A stretch of 64,000 bases of DNA from Burhinus oedicnemus (GCA_008921705.1 VFFE01006710.1:525988-589987); one strand, 5' to 3'; positions 30,101 to 39,920 are shown, counted from the stretch's first letter. Numbers and translations: made by a program. Notes: generated from the sequence alone by a model not told the origin.

Positions 30101-33100
30101 TTTTGCTCTAGGCTTTAGAATTCAAGATATGCAAGATGCGTCCATCTGCAAAATCCCTTGTATGTGGGGAATGGTGGAGTTACAGTGCTAGTCAGAGATT
30201 TGCCTCACTGGTAAATGGCTATACTCTTCTAGTGAAGGTGTATTCACTTGTGCGTAGCGTTCTGCATGTGGATGTTTTCCATTACTCGATGTCCAAAGAG
30301 GAACTTGTGAATATTCGAGATGTGCTTATTGAAGAATGTTATGCTGAACTAGCAGAAGAATCATACGAATCACAAGTATGTGTTGAGTAAGCTGCTTCTA
30401 CTTTTCTTATATTAATTTATTTCAGCTCAGGCAGTCTGAAGTCCTGAGAAGTTGAGCTAAAGTCTTGACAAATGCCATAGGATTAGGCAAGACTAATGCT
30501 TGAATGGGACAATATATTTTTGTGTGTGTGCATAATTCATATTGAGCTGTTGGCCAAAAGCATTGCTGCTTTGAGACACCTTTTGAAAGAGATGTTTCCG
30601 AGGAGATAATGGCATCAATTGAACTGCTCCACTGTTTTTTGAAACTTTGAAAAAATATAACTGTTTCATAGTTTTAACTGTCTTCCATTTTTGTGTTTTA
30701 TATAATCTGAAAGGTGATAAGGACATTGGTTTTTGTATTCGTATGCGAGTATGCAAGTTCTTTGTGTAGGACCATTTTTTTGTAAAATTTTTGAAGAACG
30801 TAGCTGTTTCTTGGTTTTAACGCTCTTCCATTATTACGTAGCAAAGCCATGATTTGCTCAAAGGATTATTTTTGGACCAAGTAAAGAAAGAAGAGAAACT
30901 GCCTGTATCTTCAAGAAAGAAAGAAAAGCATCTCATTGAAAGATTGTTAAACTTGTTTTCTGACAATAAATCTGGTGCACCAACCCATAAGGTAACTTCA
31001 GTGGTGGTTTTGGTATGTCATTACATGACCCTGCTTCTCACATTGTTAGAATGGAGGTGAAGACTGAAAGTGCATCTAATAACCAAACCATACGTGATGT
31101 CTTTCATATTGCGTTCTGCCTTCTGTCTGTAGAAAGCCATAATGTGACCACCTCTGCAGACTACTCTTTGCAGCTTTTAACAAAATTTTGAAGTATAGCC
31201 TAAGAGCTAAGTGAACTGACTCTTCTGACACATTCTAAGGCAGCATTTTGAACTATTGCAGAACGAAGATAAAGTTGAAAAACTGAACACAATCTTTCCA
31301 CATGTGATAGTCTTCACTATATAAGCTACAGCAAAAAGCAAGATTACGACCATATAAATTTTTCAGAAAAACTAAACATGGGTTTTACTATAAACAGTGT
31401 TTACTGTACACAGTGTTTACACTAACAGGTAAGCAGTTAGGATAGATGATGCAGCGAACACTGCAATAACTGATAGTAATGAAACAGTGGGTGTTTCTTC
31501 CACTGCCAATTCCAAACTCAGAATTTATTCTTACTTATGTATTTTGAGATATCTAGTCACTGCTAAGCTGGAATATAAAACATGAAAATGTGCATCCTGT
31601 TCTGCATTCTGATTACAAGTTAAGTCTCATCTACATTGTAATTCTTTTCCCATTTCAGACCTGACAAAATTTCAGGCTTTCAGGCACCTAATTTTGCTCA
31701 GTTTACCCACAGGAGTAATCCTGTTTAACTACTCGCTTTCATAAAGTGAGATATTTTCAAGATTACAGACTTCTTGTGTAAACAAAAATGACCTGATTTT
31801 GTTAAGTGCTCTATGAAGTCTGAACTTGTGTTTTTTAAGCCAGAGGAAAGTTATGAATCCCCAGCACCTGTGAAGATATTTTATTTTTGTTTAAGTGCCT
31901 CAGCAAGCAAAGTTTGCTTTAGGTGGGTGAAATGGCAATGCTCTTTATCAATTCAGTGTTACTCAATTACATGCTGAAATGTGTTTTGGTTTTCATTTAT
32001 AAAGGATTTTGGTTTGGAGAGATCCAGGTGCTGGCTAACTAGAGTATCACCTGTTTTCTCTCTTTTTGAAGGTAACAGTTGTTGGCCCTTTCAGTCCTTA
32101 TGAGGTGAAATGCTACAGTATGGCTAGAGTATCCCAGTTCAGGTATGAGAAGACTTTTACTGTGAAGTACAGGCACATTCTCAGCTGGTTTTTTTGATAA
32201 ATAGGCAAAACCCATCCTAGTTACTCTTACAGATTTTTACAGAAGTTTTATTCATTGAAAAGACTGATGTAGTCAGGCCTGAATTAATATTGTACATTAA
32301 CATGCACACTATTGGTATGTAAAATTTTAAGAATAGTTTTATTAAAGGTGCTTACAGAGAGATTATTTATTAACCATCATATACATCTGCTAAATGGTAT
32401 TCAGATAATCTTCAGGCAGTAACTGCTATCCATTGAGGTTGCATTGTGAATTTAATTCTTTTTTTACGTTTGTATGGTTTTTGGTTTTTTAATTTTGAAA
32501 ATATTTCTTATTTTCTCCCCAGAAATTCTTTCATACAGAAGGAAAGCATAAACTCTGTTGTTGTCCATGATGCTCCAGAAGATCGCTTTCAGCAATTGTT
32601 GATTGCTGCTTCTTTATCAGCAAATGCAAGTGGTAATGCTTAATAAAAATATTTGGACAGTTTGTCTAGACTTTTGTTTTTATATTAATAACTCTGTGAG
32701 TAAATATGTCATTGTAGTTCTCAGTTATATCTTTTTGAGTTTTCATTTTCATTAGATAGTTCTTAGATATTTTTTTTTTCTTAAATTTTTTTTTTTTTTG
32801 GTGACAGGATCTACTGTGATTTTAGAGGAAACATCTTTGATGCCTCCTATTCCTGGCCTGCTTGCCCTCCTCAGTATGCTGTTTGCTCCTGCTATAGAAC
32901 TTAGGTATTTGTGCATTTTAAAAAGTGATGGTTCTTTTCTTTTTTTTAGGACCCTCACAAGTTGGTGACGGATTTTTATTTTTCCTCTGCTTTCAGCATT
33001 TAGTATATTCTCTTCCTGTTCATGTAATTCTTGTATCTTTTGTTAGTTTTAGTATAGCATGTAGCTAAGATAACTTGTTTCCTGTACTTACAAATTGGTG

Positions 33101-36100
33101 CTACAGGCTCTACCTCACGATAAGGCAATACAGTTCCTGACAATCGTGCTGGAAGCCTATGAAGATGAACTGTAGAACTAGGCAAGTTTTAAATCTACGT
33201 GAGGAGAGGAACTTGCATGATTTTTGTAAAAGCTGAATTCTGGCAGTTCGATTACTGTTGTGTTTTGTTTAAATTCTATCAGTAGACTGTAATTTCAACA
33301 TAGTGAAGCTAGCTTTCCTCATTAAAGTTTCATTTTGCATATGTATGGCTTTCTTTTTAAGTTTTATGAGTATATGTTTTCATAACCAGAACTTTAGTTT
33401 TGTTTCATCACTGTGTTTAAAAAATCAGTATGACTAGGTGTGAATGCCTCTCAGTTGTTTTAGCTTCTTTAAAATACCTGTATCTTGCTTGGCATGGCAA
33501 AATTCATTTAAGTCTGTCTTCATATGAGTTCAGTTTCTTCATCTCTAGGTGAGACTGTTTTCTTTCTTTTTCGTGTAGGGTTGATAAAAGTGGAAAGTAT
33601 TATACTGGTGTCCTGTGTGGTCTGGGGTGGAGTCAGACTTGTGGGGCTCCGCTGCTTCCAGAAAACGACATGGAGCTGACATTTGATGTGCATTTTGGAG
33701 TGGAAGATATATCAGAGGTAAAACGTGTAAGAATTTTTGCTATAGTAGGAATTAAGTAGAATTCAGTGCATCAGAGCTTGTTAACTCTCAGTTAATAAGA
33801 AAAATTGTTTTAGGCTGTAGTTTGGGGGTTCTTTTTTAGTGTACTACCTGTTTATAACCTTGGATTCTTGTCAGAAAAAAACCAGTTACCTCCTTTGAAC
33901 AAAATAAAATATTACAGAACAATACATTGTACACTTTTCAAAACAAAAGCATTAATTTTTGCACTAATCGGATATCAATACTTGTTAGTTATGTTCTTAG
34001 GATTATTGTCATTTTTACTGATCAGCCTAGCATGACTGCTTTGCAAGCTTCAGTTTGATTTTTACAGCTCTGTTAAGTCATCTGTATCAAGCTACTTCTC
34101 CCAGAGCAAATTGACCAAGCAAACAATAAAACCCGCTATATTCCTCATTACAGCCTTTTTGCAACTTGCAGACAGAGATCTGTTAGAGGGAAGTATGAAC
34201 ATACACTGTGTTATGCAGGACAGTAAGCTGTATTTGACCTGTGCTTCAGATTTGGCATGTGCTTTAGACAGTGAAGGATCTCACATGCCCTGATTAGTTC
34301 TGTGTAGAGAGCAGGTACATTGGGTGATGACCAGTGATTTCTAGAAGGCACTTTCAGGAGACGGTGGACGTGTTGGTGTGCATATCTGAGCTACTGTTTT
34401 CTGAAAGCACTGACTTGGTGTGTGTGATGTCTGTATTCCTGACGCCTTAGGCAGAATGCTAACACCAAGCTGTTGTGCATGTGAAAATTACAAAGAGATA
34501 GAGAAAATCCTTAAAACTTACAGAAGGAATTCTGTGTTGGAAAAAATCCAGGCAAGTGGTAGCCTGTATGTTTCATGGCATATCTGAGTAACCCTGAAGA
34601 TTTTGATATCAAGTAGCTGAACATTAATGTCTTTGACCAGCAGAGATGCATCTGGAGGAAGAAGTGTTTCTAAAGCTTCAGATGTTTTTGTTTATGTCAA
34701 TAATGTTCTGGTTGACGTTCAGTGGTGTGGTATGATTGCCACAACCACCTTCGTATCAGTATAATATAATACAGTACAGAACTAGTGCTGGTTTAGAGTG
34801 CTTTGTAATGTCACTGGTATTTTTACAGATAAACATCCTAAGGACGGCCATTAATAAGCTGCTCTGTGAATGTGCAGTGTGTTCTGGACAAGAGAGAATG
34901 ACACAGCTGCAGGAAACCATTCGTCAGAAACTTCTATGGTAATAATTTTGTAGAAATAAGATCTTCTGTTTCACAGTCTCAGCAAAAATAAAATAATTGC
35001 TTGAAGCATAGCTCAGATTAGGCTTTGGGGAAATAATATATAGTCTCATTTAATGATGCATTTCATTTACTTTGTTTATTTATAAAGCAGTATACTCAAG
35101 AACTTCAGACTTCTTGTGGAAGCACTGGTTCTTCAGGGAAGCCTGATCGCTGAAGAGTCATAAAACCTAGACTGTAAAACCTGTTCTACAGGGTACCAGT
35201 TCTGATGTATCTTTGCTTTGTGCACTCAGGACAAAGCTAATAAAGTCCTGTGCCATAAGAGTGCAGAAGGATTTAGAGTTCGTTCTCCCTATGCATTCAA
35301 ATTGTGTGTGCTGCCTTTCCTCCCTCAACCGACCTGTGTAGGATAGGTGTTGGCCAAGTTAATTGCTGGAAGTCCCAGGTTAACTTAGGAATTGAGGTAA
35401 GGCCACCTACCTTTTTTTCCAGCAGGCCTCCCTGCTGCTTGTAACTGAAGCAGTGGTTCTGAAAAGACTATTGTGAGTCAGTGCAGCCAGTCTTGAGAAT
35501 TTTTTCAGCTTGCAGTGTGGGAAGTGTTTGAGGGAGCCAGTTCAATGCAGTATCCCTGTAACAGCTCATTCTAATGTCTGCCACTGCTGAGCATGCTGTG
35601 AAAAGTCTTCCCTTGTTTGTAAATGTAATGTGCATTTTAGTAGTATCTGTATCATCAGTAGACTTTTCTCATCCTTACCTGGCTCTGTACTGAACAGATT
35701 TCAAAAAGAGCTCTGGCTCAGCCGTGAATTAAGAGTTATGTTATGCTCTCTAGTATTGGCCTCATGTCCAGGAAATTTGACCTTTTGTGAATAGAGCTTT
35801 TCTAAAGTAACTGTATGCCAGAGTGAGGCATTTCCTCATGCTGATAAAGATCAGAAGCTTTAAAACTTAGCTGCCCTTACCCCAGGTTATCAAAATGATT
35901 ATCAGAGCAGCTGTTTATGCTGAGTTTTCAGGTGTTTCTTGTTTTTGAATGTACCTGCTCAGTTGATTTTTTTTCTGCCCCCCAGCTGTGAAAAAACTAT
36001 TACATTGCCTTTAGTTGAAAGCAAGTACCCATACTTCTTATTTCCAAAACTTGAAAGAAAATTCTGTGTGGTGCATTTTATAATAAATTAAAAAGTGCCA

Positions 36101-39100
36101 GGGGAGTCAGCCTTATGTTTTGAGGCACTGGAAATGAAATTAAAAGAGCATAAGCAATTGCCAGAAGATGGTGTGTGCATGCAGAATCGGTGGTACAGTT
36201 TCACAGAGATGGACCTCAGAGAGGCACGCTGCTTGTACTTTCAACTTAAGGAGCACCAGTGCAAGCTGACGGCAAGCTGTTCACGTTTCGCATCTCTCTT
36301 GCAAAACTCTTGGTAGAATACCAGCTGTTGAGTGTACGGCTGATGCAATATTTAATTTCCTGTTTGTGTCCAGGTACCTCAGGCCAGCTGGTGTCTGTAT
36401 TGCCTTTGGACACTGCCATGTAGCGCCATGTTAAGCTGAATGAAGGCGGTTTGTGTGATTCATGTGGTAGTAAGTGTAGGGAGAAGTCAAGGAAAGTGGA
36501 TAGGCAGAAAGAAGTAAAACCACAAAACCTTTCTGGAGGTGACTGACAATAACAGGAGCTCATACTCGGACATCAACACTTACATGCTAAATTCAAGGCA
36601 CAAGAATGTCACTGCTGTTTCTTTAGACATGTGAATACTTGCTGCTGTTTTGGCACCTTTTTTGGGTTGATTATTCAGACATCTCCAGGCAATTGGGAGG
36701 GGAAGGAGCAGCCTGCGCAGGTACTCAGCGTTGACATCTTCTCAGGCTCAGTCAGTGGTGCCTGCGTGCCTCGGTCATTCTCATCAGCCTTCTGGGCTTT
36801 TTTCTTTAGGATTTTATACGTTCCTGTGGTAGCGTTTTCTCTCTTGGAATCTTCGTGATTTTACTGATTCTATTCCAATGATCCTACAGCTAATCTTTCA
36901 ATTTTTTTTTTAATTTACCTTTTTGAAGGAAGAGACAGAGACAATCTGGTTATTGTCATGATGTCGTCTTCTGTGTAAAATCTTTCTTTGTTTTGAATAT
37001 TTTTTTCTGATTCTACTTTGGTTTATGTCTTGGAAAAAACCTAGATTTTTATTAATAAGAGTAAATATGTAAAAATTTAGCCTGAACAGCCTTTCATAAC
37101 TTTTTTCCATTTTTCAAAAGCTAATTGTATTTACAACATGTCACCACTACTTAAGACTAAAATGAGTGTTTGAAAAATACATCTAGACAGAATTAATTAA
37201 AGTCTACTACTGTTGTCCTTTACACAGCTTGAGGAAATAACTGCAGCAGACAGGCAATCTATAGTAACTGAGTTGTCATGCAAAACAAAATACCCTAAAA
37301 ATAGCTGTATTATACATTCTAGTGAATAAGCATGCATAAAACTTACGGAATAAATGATGGTTGCAAATTCTAGTACCTTATAAATTTAAAAAAAAAAAAA
37401 TCATTGTTTTCTTTGAAAGAAAATACATTCTGATACACAATGTCCCTGTGAAAATTTGTATTTTGACTACTTATACTAGAGGGGCAAAGTACAGAGAAAT
37501 GAACAAATCAGACTAGATTAACAAGGATGTTGAAGATTTCCTTCTGCAGAGACACCTTGTAAATGCCCAGCTGTAGCCAATATAAAAATTCCTTTGTATT
37601 TATAATTAATCAAATATAAGTGTATTTATTAAGGCTATTTTTATGTAATTTCAGTTTAATCTGCAAACCAAAACGTCGAGATATAATTGTTCCTACGTGG
37701 TATGAGAAGCCATATGCATGGAATCAGGTAAGGAATCAGGTAAGGGTCTAAACACTGGGGGGGGGAAGGGAGGGGGGAAGTTGGTTTGGGGTTTTTGTTG
37801 GTGTTTTTTTTGTTGGTTGGTTTGTTTTTTTAAAAAAGGAGTCTTAGAGTATCCCAGTACAGTTAGTTAAGAGTGGCCAAAGGGAGAATTTCCTTTGGAA
37901 GGATGTCATTTTGGAGCCTGGGGAGAAATATTTTTAAAAAACTATTGATTTCAAAGATACTGAAAGCACTGTTGAGTCAAATTTAAGGCTTAAGAAGTGT
38001 TGTGCATACATCAGCCTCTATTGATACCCTATTTTTGTAGAGTCGATTTAGTTTGGGCGTTTTGTTTTTTTAATTTTGTATATACAAATATTTAGCCTTT
38101 TCAAACAGAACACTTCATGATTTTTAAGTTGAGAGAGATTGTAAAGGCAACTTTACATTTGTTGGAAGTTAAAATTTTGTATTCTTCTTTCTATTAAGCA
38201 GCTGTGGCCCAAAAGAAAAAGATTGATACATTTTTCTTGTTTAGAACTTACCTGAATACTATGCATTTTAGTTTTGTTTTGGGTTGCTGTGCATTCAGGT
38301 GGCTTTTCCCTTTTAAGCAGATAGAAATGTGGCTTGCTTTAGAATGAATGTGCTGGGATCAGATAGAGGGCAGTCTTCTCGAAATCCAGAAGGGTTTCGT
38401 AAAGCTGAAGAGTCTAGCTTCCTACTCTGTTAGAAATCTTACCTTTCTGTCTGTAAGGGCGTCTGCAGGCAACTAGATTTCCTGATGAACAAGTGCATTT
38501 TCTTAATTAAAAGAGAGCGAGGAATTAGTGAGTGCAGCAGCAAGATTTCTACACACACCCTCCCTGTGCCTCTCCCACCCTGAGGCATATAAATGAGGGA
38601 GTTAGGTCTCTCTTCTTCAAAAGATTGACAACAATGAGTGAACACCAAAGGCACATATTTCCAGTAGGCATTCACTGAGCGGTTAAGAGTGTGTCATGAT
38701 ACACTGCCTTCAGCAAAAGTGTTTCTATTTTCATATTTCAAATTCAATTATCCTTGGTATTATGAAGATAATCTCCTATTCAGTTATTGGTGTTTAGCTT
38801 GTTATAACAAGTTAATGTATAGGATTTTCCCCACTGCATCTGAAGTCTGAAGAATCTCAGGACATATTTCTTACATTATCACATAAAATACTACCTGTAA
38901 TGCTTTGGAATTGATTGTGGAATAGTATTCTGACTCAGGCAAACCATCAGACACAGCATTTTATAGTACTGGCTCTTATGTTGAAATGTGTGGCATGGAA
39001 CTGAAATGCCTGTATGATTTGAAACTGTCAAAACTCTTCCTGAGCCATGTTATACAGGCAAACAGGATTAAAAATGCATTGTGACTTTAATCTCGCTTCT

Positions 39101-39205
39101 TTTGATTAGGTTGATTCTCAGCATATCATTGACCAGTCAGAAGAGCACTATGAAAGAGGAGATGATCTTTATCAGCTACATAAGCTTGTTGTGTTGAATG
39201 TTTAA
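3115..39205 (+). CDS. TDRD9: TDRD9, DEAH-box helicase/Tudor piRNA-pathway protein, 3' part (27 coding exons, partial)
   Basis: ATP-dependent RNA helicase of germ-cell nuage that works with PIWI proteins in piRNA-guided transposon silencing (family knowledge). Spliced exons: 3115-3169, 3324-3408, 4049-4106, 4728-4832, 7384-7481, 7862-7993, 8705-8867, 8951-9014, 9490-9553, 14266-14310, 15230-15283, 18567-18683, 19610-19717, 22311-22411, 23161-23334, 24601-24712, 26115-26327, 28075-28164, 30112-30375, 30842-30991, 32072-32142, 32523-32632, 32808-32904, 33579-33717, 34829-34938, 37655-37727, 39110-39205. All junctions are GT-AG and phases join without a stop, giving 981 residues (the human protein is about 1380). 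Visible domains in this partial protein: helicase motif [14 protein letters not shown] (about residues 50-62), motif VI QRKGRAGR (98-105), HA2/winged-helix region (about 134-260), OB-like region (about 310-420), Tudor core with LAPF and VFFVDYGN (about 555-615), and a conserved C-terminal tail. Motif I and the DEAH box are upstream of the window. I find no frameshift or premature stop, so the gene looks functional. Identification rests on extended recalled similarity to mammalian TDRD9, not a search. Confidence 0.95.
3324..3408 (+). CDS. TDRD9: TDRD9 exon (helicase C-terminal domain)
   Basis: Acceptor tttag, donor GTAAAT. Reads [19 protein letters not shown] and onward to PGYRK, the LHS...EEQ strand-loop between motifs IV and V of DEAH helicases. 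It ends in phase 0. Confidence 0.92.
4049..4106 (+). CDS. TDRD9: TDRD9 exon (helicase motif V)
   Basis: Reads [19 protein letters not shown]. This is motif V of the DEAH/RHA family (usual form ATNIAETSLTI), which contacts RNA and links to ATP hydrolysis. Donor GTAAGT; the last codon is split after its first base. Confidence 0.96.
4728..4832 (+). CDS. TDRD9: TDRD9 exon (motif V to start of motif VI)
   Basis: A long T-tract precedes acceptor gcag; the donor is GTGAGA. Reads [18 protein letters not shown] and ends in QRK plus the first base of Gly, so motif VI is split by the next intron. Confidence 0.95.
5443..6553 (-). mobile_element. Solo LTR of an avian endogenous retrovirus (ERVL-like), antisense in a TDRD9 intron
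   Basis: On the minus strand the element starts TGTATTGGG and ends GGGCACA, giving TG...CA termini. It is flanked by a perfect 5-bp target duplication, CAGCT at 5438-5442 and 6554-6558. A TATTTAAG promoter box lies at 6366-6373 and an AATAAA signal at 5617-5622 (both minus strand), the expected order for U3-R-U5. No internal retroviral genes are present, so it arose by LTR-LTR recombination. GC-rich compared with the surrounding intron. Several short open frames inside are incidental. Family placement is from memory of common bird LTRs. Confidence 0.88.
7384..7481 (+). CDS. TDRD9: TDRD9 exon (motif VI)
   Basis: Begins by completing Gly and then [19 protein letters not shown]. Motif VI QRxGRxGR includes the arginine finger residues of the helicase. 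Acceptor gtgaag, donor GTAAGA. Confidence 0.96.
7862..7993 (+). CDS. TDRD9: TDRD9 exon (HA2 region start)
   Basis: Reads [20 protein letters not shown], then [16 protein letters not shown]. The PL...LK..D.G.P...L..AL.PP..xxI pattern is the winged-helix/HA2 start of DEAH helicases. Phase 0 at both ends. Confidence 0.96.
8705..8867 (+). CDS. TDRD9: TDRD9 exon (HA2 region)
   Basis: Reads [20 protein letters not shown] and then [20 protein letters not shown]. The LT.LG..LA.LPVD...GK...G pattern is the HA2 ratchet signature. The donor is GTAATT. Confidence 0.96.
8951..9014 (+). CDS. TDRD9: TDRD9 exon (HA2 region end)
   Basis: Completes Ala, then [20 protein letters not shown], matching the A.LS....F..P segment that closes HA2. 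Confidence 0.94.
9490..9553 (+). CDS. TDRD9: TDRD9 exon
   Basis: Reads [20 protein letters not shown] then Lys, equivalent to the H/KF..S.SD......F segment following HA2. Donor GTAAGT, phase 0. A 4.7-kb intron follows. Confidence 0.94.
9611..10196 (-). mobile_element. CR1 LINE, 5'-truncated 3' end
   Basis: The minus-strand frame at 9935-10186 reads [20 protein letters not shown] followed by [14 protein letters not shown], the C-terminal part of the CR1 reverse-transcriptase ORF. The 3' UTR ends at the low coordinate with the CR1 terminal repeat (TTCTATGATTCTATG on the minus strand, 9611-9625). Truncated at its 5' side, as is usual for CR1. It lies antisense to TDRD9 within an intron. Confidence 0.93.
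10197..13844. other. TDRD9 intron sequence, nothing recognised
   Basis: AT-rich unique-looking intron DNA. Short open frames here (for example 11797-12186 minus and 12290-12604 plus) match no TDRD9 segment or domain I know and lack paired splice signals. Confidence 0.6.
13845..14005 (-). mobile_element. Old degenerate CR1 3' fragment
   Basis: The segment around 13850-13990 carries the diverged CR1 3' UTR pattern (aaggctggaaaggacgtcag, then ctgctcagagcaggttcag). It is antisense and directly upstream of the exon at 14266. Confidence 0.6.
14266..14310 (+). CDS. TDRD9: TDRD9 exon (45 bp)
   Basis: Reads [15 protein letters not shown]. Phase 0 at both ends, acceptor ctcag, donor GTTAGT. Length and sequence match the short conserved W.AC...GELR.PK exon. 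Confidence 0.93.
15230..15283 (+). CDS. TDRD9: TDRD9 exon (54 bp)
   Basis: Reads [18 protein letters not shown]. Acceptor ttccag, donor GTAAGA, phase 0. Confidence 0.93.
16490..17690 (-). mobile_element. CR1 LINE, RT domain and 3' end
   Basis: About 1.2 kb antisense in a TDRD9 intron. Minus-strand frame 17473-17667 contains [13 protein letters not shown] (reverse-transcriptase motif A). The frame ending at 16560 is 258 residues long and carries the thumb/C-terminal region, ending in [13 protein letters not shown]. Between them are FADDTEL (the catalytic DD pair is kept) and a GVPQG motif followed by a TGA stop, so the ORF is broken. 5' truncated. Confidence 0.94.
18567..18683 (+). CDS. TDRD9: TDRD9 exon
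   Basis: Reads [20 protein letters not shown] and ends in YKQRFILQ. Phase 0, acceptor ttcag, donor GTAATG. It belongs to the region between HA2 and the OB-like fold. Confidence 0.95.
19610..19717 (+). CDS. TDRD9: TDRD9 exon (OB-like region)
   Basis: Reads [20 protein letters not shown] and ends in DPKTTVM. The AGAFYPNYF segment is the OB-fold start of this helicase clade. Phase 0, donor GTATGT. Confidence 0.96.
21110..21960 (-). mobile_element. Degenerate old CR1 pieces (3' UTR and endonuclease-like part)
   Basis: 21115-21290 resembles a diverged CR1 3' end (tggaagagacctcatgaag, then gaggatggagattctgcagc). 21410-21950 resembles the antisense CR1 endonuclease region, with a conserved tail near 21900-21945. 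Both are heavily mutated and no open frame is left. Boundaries are approximate. Confidence 0.5.
22311..22411 (+). CDS. TDRD9: TDRD9 exon
   Basis: Reads [20 protein letters not shown] then [13 protein letters not shown]. The donor is AAA|GTAAGT with the last codon split 2+1. A second consensus-like donor (CAG|GTAAAA at 22380-22386) lies inside the exon. Confidence 0.95.
23161..23334 (+). CDS. TDRD9: TDRD9 exon
   Basis: Reads [20 protein letters not shown] and ends in VRAASMESL. An RRM-like GQVKSI...AFVEFSR pattern spans this exon and the previous one. Acceptor gaacag, donor GTAATT. Confidence 0.96.
24601..24712 (+). CDS. TDRD9: TDRD9 exon
   Basis: Completes Arg, then [20 protein letters not shown] and ends in LLSIRITE. 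Acceptor ttttag, donor GTAGGA, phase 0 out. Confidence 0.93.
26115..26327 (+). CDS. TDRD9: TDRD9 exon (Tudor domain, first half)
   Basis: Reads [20 protein letters not shown] and, later, [20 protein letters not shown]. The LAPF...YYRA.I pattern is the start of an extended Tudor barrel, which binds methylarginine in PIWI tails. Phase 0 at both ends. Confidence 0.96.
28075..28164 (+). CDS. TDRD9: TDRD9 exon (Tudor domain, second half)
   Basis: Reads [20 protein letters not shown] and ends in LQELPFQ. The V.FVDYGN signature is diagnostic for Tudor domains and its aromatic and Asn residues are retained. Phase 0 at both ends, so the Tudor barrel is split symmetrically. Confidence 0.97.
28445..28468 (+). 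repeat. Poly(A) run of 24
   Basis: Uninterrupted A24 in a TDRD9 intron, 280 bp after the Tudor exon. Nothing recognisable as a retrocopy precedes it. Confidence 0.9.
30112..30375 (+). CDS. TDRD9: TDRD9 exon (extended Tudor/SN-like part)
   Basis: The largest coding exon here. Reads [20 protein letters not shown] and ends in [11 protein letters not shown]. It closes the extended Tudor fold (LHVDVFHYS...IRDVLI...YAE.AEESY). Donor GTATGT. Confidence 0.96.
30842..30991 (+). CDS. TDRD9: TDRD9 exon (C-terminal linker)
   Basis: Reads [20 protein letters not shown] and ends in NKSGAPTHK. It is lysine-rich and less conserved than its neighbours. Acceptor acgtag, donor GTAACT. Confidence 0.9.
32072..32142 (+). 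CDS. TDRD9: TDRD9 exon (71 bp)
   Basis: Reads [20 protein letters not shown] then SQF. The GPF.PYE.KC pattern matches the TDRD9 C-terminal region. Donor GTATGA. Confidence 0.93.
32523..32632 (+). CDS. TDRD9: TDRD9 exon
   Basis: Reads [20 protein letters not shown] and ends in AASLSANAS. Acceptor cccag, donor GTAATG. Confidence 0.95.
32808..32904 (+). CDS. TDRD9: TDRD9 exon
   Basis: Reads [20 protein letters not shown] then [11 protein letters not shown]. Strongly conserved hydrophobic segment. The preceding tract is a long T-run followed by gacag. Confidence 0.96.
33579..33717 (+). CDS. TDRD9: TDRD9 exon
   Basis: Reads [20 protein letters not shown] and ends in [20 protein letters not shown] and NDMEL.FDV are strongly conserved. 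Donor GTAAAA. Confidence 0.96.
34829..34938 (+). CDS. TDRD9: TDRD9 exon
   Basis: Reads [20 protein letters not shown] and ends in RQKLL. The [11 protein letters not shown] loop looks a few residues shorter than in mammals (recalled). Donor GTAATA; the last codon is split. Confidence 0.93.
37655..37727 (+). CDS. TDRD9: TDRD9 exon with duplicated donor
   Basis: Reads [20 protein letters not shown] then AWNQ. The 12-bp unit GAATCAGGTAAG occurs twice in tandem, so two equal donors lie 12 bp apart (after 37727 and after 37739). Using the second would add VRNQ in frame. Confidence 0.93.
37728..37791 (+). promoter_or_regulatory. Duplicate splice donor followed by G-run/quadruplex-type tract
   Basis: Second GAATCAG|GTAAG copy at 37733-37744, then G9, G3, G6 and G4 runs between 37757 and 37791. 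Intronic G-runs just past a donor are known hnRNP H/F-type splicing enhancers; the effect here is inferred. Confidence 0.5.
39110..39205 (+). CDS. TDRD9: TDRD9 last coding exon with stop
   Basis: Reads [20 protein letters not shown] then [11 protein letters not shown] and TAA. The YQLHKLVVL ending matches the conserved TDRD9 C terminus. Confidence 0.96.
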   Translation, partial: VDSQHIIDQSEEHYERGDDLYQLHKLVVLNV

Positions 39206-39920
39206 GTATTTCTAGAAGTCTTTCAGAGGAGGAGGTACTACAACTAGTCTAAAAATTATTTCTGTCTTCTTTATATCCCTTGGATGTTTGTTTTGCAAGA
39301 CTTCTGTAAGTGTACTAAAATACAGTTTGGAATATGTTAATTTTTTTTTAAAAAAAGCTAAGGTTTGCTGATCTAGAGCAGATGAGTTTATTCATAACCT
39401 GACTTAAAGCAGGATGCAGTTTCCATTTTAGTACTACTTCTGAGCAGGTTTATCACAAGGTATATGAAAGACAAAGTAAATCTAGGTTTAGTTGTTCATT
39501 TTCTATCTAAAAGCTCATAAGCCACGGGGCATGATTTTTTGTCTTTAACTGCAAGTTGCATTTTCCTGTTCTCTTTGTCATTGGTTCTTCAAAAAGCCAT
39601 ACAACAAAGGTGTTTGGGGTTTTTCTTAACCAAAAGCTAGAGGTCAAAGGAAACTGATGATCTAGATTATGTTCTGATCCAAAATATAACTTCATGTACT
39701 GGATACAATTTTTTCATTAATTTTTCATACAACAAAATGTAATATATGATTTCTTTTCTTGTATGGCAGAAGAATGCTTTTGAATTACTGATTTATGGCA
39801 CCTTTTGTTTCATTCTTTCCTCTTATTTTCACCCGTGAGATCTTTAGTCCTAAAAATGAGGTCAGTGGTTTCAGAATAAAATGCAGAAGTGAAATAAAAT
39901 GTATTTGTCTCTTCTGTTGT
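39206..39920 (+). other. TDRD9: TDRD9 3' UTR with poly(A) signals
   Basis: AATAAA at 39875-39880 and 39893-39898, with a T/GT-rich stretch (gtatttgtctcttctgttgt) directly after the second. A further AATAAA is at 39933-39938. The exact cleavage site cannot be seen. Confidence 0.75.
39893..39898 (+). terminator. TDRD9: Likely TDRD9 polyadenylation signal AATAAA
   Basis: Canonical hexamer about 690 bp after the stop codon, followed within 30 bp by a GU-rich downstream element. Confidence 0.65.

Noticed and set aside
36095..36316. 73-codon frame in the TDRD9 intron before the exon at 37655
   Set aside because: The flanking exons join directly in phase with conserved text, and no matching TDRD9 segment is known here.
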